A stretch of 6,303 bases of DNA from an uncultured Bacteroidota bacterium (GTDB lineage: Bacteria; Bacteroidota; Bacteroidia; Bacteroidales; SZUA-534): NCBI GenBank assembly GCA_937900725.1, contig CALCFP010000176.1, positions 1 to 6,303 of the forward strand, in the 5' to 3' direction. Position 1 is the stretch's first letter; every line of letters starts with the position of its first letter. Under the pieces are notes generated by a model. It saw only the letters and a program-made list of their open reading frames with translations, made no database searches and was not told the DNA's origin. A program made the translations under genes and the position numbers. Of this stretch, positions 5,720 to 6,303 are shown piece after piece.

Positions 5720-5749
5720 CAAAAGTACAACAAAACACATCCTTGCAAT
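5720..5749 (-). promoter_or_regulatory. Candidate queH promoter, implying a nearly leaderless mRNA
   Basis: Read on the minus strand, ATTG (5749-5746), an 18-base spacer and TACTTTTG (5727-5720) match the -33/-7 consensus with one mismatch in the -33 box and an exact TAnnTTTG. The -7 element ends only seven bases before the chosen ATG (5712), so transcription would start within a few bases of the start codon. Confidence 0.4.
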
Positions 5750-5808
5750 TTGCAGTCGATTAATGATTGTGTGGTTTGGGCAAAAATGAAGCGTAAGGGT
5801 ATTCTATC

Positions 5809-6225
5809 TTACTTAAATAATCCTTCAATCTCCTGATTAGTCCTGTATAGGCCAACTTTAGCGGTGGCCAGGCGTTCGCCGGCATCGTTGTGGACGTCAA
5901 CGTTGCAAGTGCATAATTTGTTTGTCGCGGAAAGAACGGTCGCTTCGGCAATTATGGTCCCAGTGTTGCAACTCTTGAAATATGAAATGTCGGCGTTTAT
6001 CGTCAGCACAACGCGTCCGAGTGAGAAGCCGGCGACAGCACCTGTGAAATCGGCTATGGTATAAAGCAGTCCGCCTTGTGCAGTGTTGGCTCCGTTTATG
6101 TGCATTGGCGCGATTTTCACTTCGCAACGGGCATAACCTTCTCGGCATTCTGTTATTTCAATGCCACATGCCCTGACAAAGTTGTCGGCCGCAAAATACT
6201 TTTGGCTTGCTTCCAGTAGGTTCAT
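5809..6225 (-). CDS. PaaI-like hotdog-fold thioesterase
   Basis: A 138-residue single-domain hotdog protein of the PaaI/acyl-CoA thioesterase type, which hydrolyses acyl- or aryl-CoA thioesters in the cytoplasm; the natural substrate is not evident. The conserved core is APMHINGANTAQGGLLYTIADFTGAVAG (39-66). In it, the HxNG segment (His42, Asn44), the GG turn (51-52) and Asp59 on the central helix correspond to the family's substrate-binding and catalytic positions. The strand VVLTINADISYFKSCNTGTIIAEATVL (72-98) forms the usual beta-sheet, followed by CNVDVHNDAGERLATAKVGLYRT. Its ATG shares one base with the TGA of the upstream gene (TGATG), which indicates translational coupling in an operon running from beyond the right edge. 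In Bacteroidota such thioesterases may sit beside menaquinone genes, but the upstream fragment is too short to test this. Confidence 0.87.
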   Translation of the reverse strand: MNLLEASQKYFAADNFVRACGIEITECREGYARCEVKIAPMHINGANTAQGGLLYTIADFTGAVAGFSLGRVVLTINADISYFKSCNTGTIIAEATVLSATNKLCTCNVDVHNDAGERLATAKVGLYRTNQEIEGLFK

Positions 6226-6302
6226 CAGTCAACGTTGTAAACCTGATTCAACTCCACAAGTTGCATCTTGTTTGCCTGCAATACGTTTACCAAGCGCTCG
6301 TT
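6225..6302 (-). CDS. C-terminal end of an unidentified protein (cut by window edge)
   Basis: The minus strand has an open frame from the window edge to the TGA at 6227-6225. It encodes 25 residues: NERLVNVLQANKMQLVELNQ followed by VYNVD. The stretch is leucine/valine-rich with a helical look and is too short to assign to a family. The stop overlaps the thioesterase start by one base, which is the main evidence that this is a real gene end and that both are co-transcribed. Confidence 0.6.
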   Translation of the reverse strand, partial: NERLVNVLQANKMQLVELNQVYNVD

Positions 6303-6303
6303 A

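Noticed and set aside
5773..5820. Possible terminator between the thioesterase and queH on the minus strand (GTAAG / CTTAC stem)
   Set aside because: The stem is only about five pairs with a ten-base loop, and the T run is several bases away, so it is too weak to call.

Overview
The window looks like a chromosomal segment from a Bacteroidota genome, most likely order Bacteroidales. The reasons are that start codons lack convincing Shine-Dalgarno sequences and sit behind A/T-rich leaders; several genes are preceded by a match to the Bacteroidota -7 promoter element TAnnTTTG; two lipoproteins have Bacteroidota-style lipoboxes, one followed by an acidic surface-export-like tail; and the gene set (short CstA, lipidated OmpH/Skp-like protein, FISUMP-domain lipoprotein, QueH, PaaI-like thioesterase) is typical of that group. 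The species cannot be named from this sequence alone.

Layout, left to right. (1) 1-348, minus strand: the N-terminal 116 codons of aspartate carbamoyltransferase (pyrB), cut by the window edge. (2) 349-600: a divergent intergenic region with a good promoter for the next gene, a weak one for pyrB and a perfect 14-bp palindrome. (3) 601-2100, plus: a 499-residue CstA-family membrane transporter. (4) 2180-2773, plus: an OmpH/Skp-like lipoprotein with its own promoter and a strong terminator at 2802-2830. (5) 2774-3142: a 369-base gap containing a probable 184-bp non-coding mobile element (MITE-like, 2938-3121) with 17-nt terminal inverted repeats, flanking TAAA duplications, a second pair of nested inverted repeats and a central GAGACG...CGTCTC palindrome. 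(6) 3143-4117, plus: a Gfo/Idh/MocA-family oxidoreductase whose leader carries that element. (7) 4189-5001, plus: a FISUMP-domain lipoprotein with an excellent promoter. (8) 5020-5057: a 17-bp bidirectional terminator between convergent genes. (9) 5086-5712, minus: epoxyqueuosine reductase QueH. (10) 5809-6225, minus: a PaaI-like hotdog thioesterase, overlapping by one base the stop codon of an unidentified gene that runs in from the right edge (6225-6302).

The genes do not form one pathway. They are mainly separate housekeeping or envelope units: pyrimidine synthesis, nutrient uptake, envelope chaperone, sugar-type dehydrogenase, surface lipoprotein and tRNA modification. The only clear coupling is the thioesterase with its upstream partner. 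The most unusual content is the nested inverted-repeat element at 2938-3121. No phage, CRISPR, defence system, rRNA or tRNA was seen.
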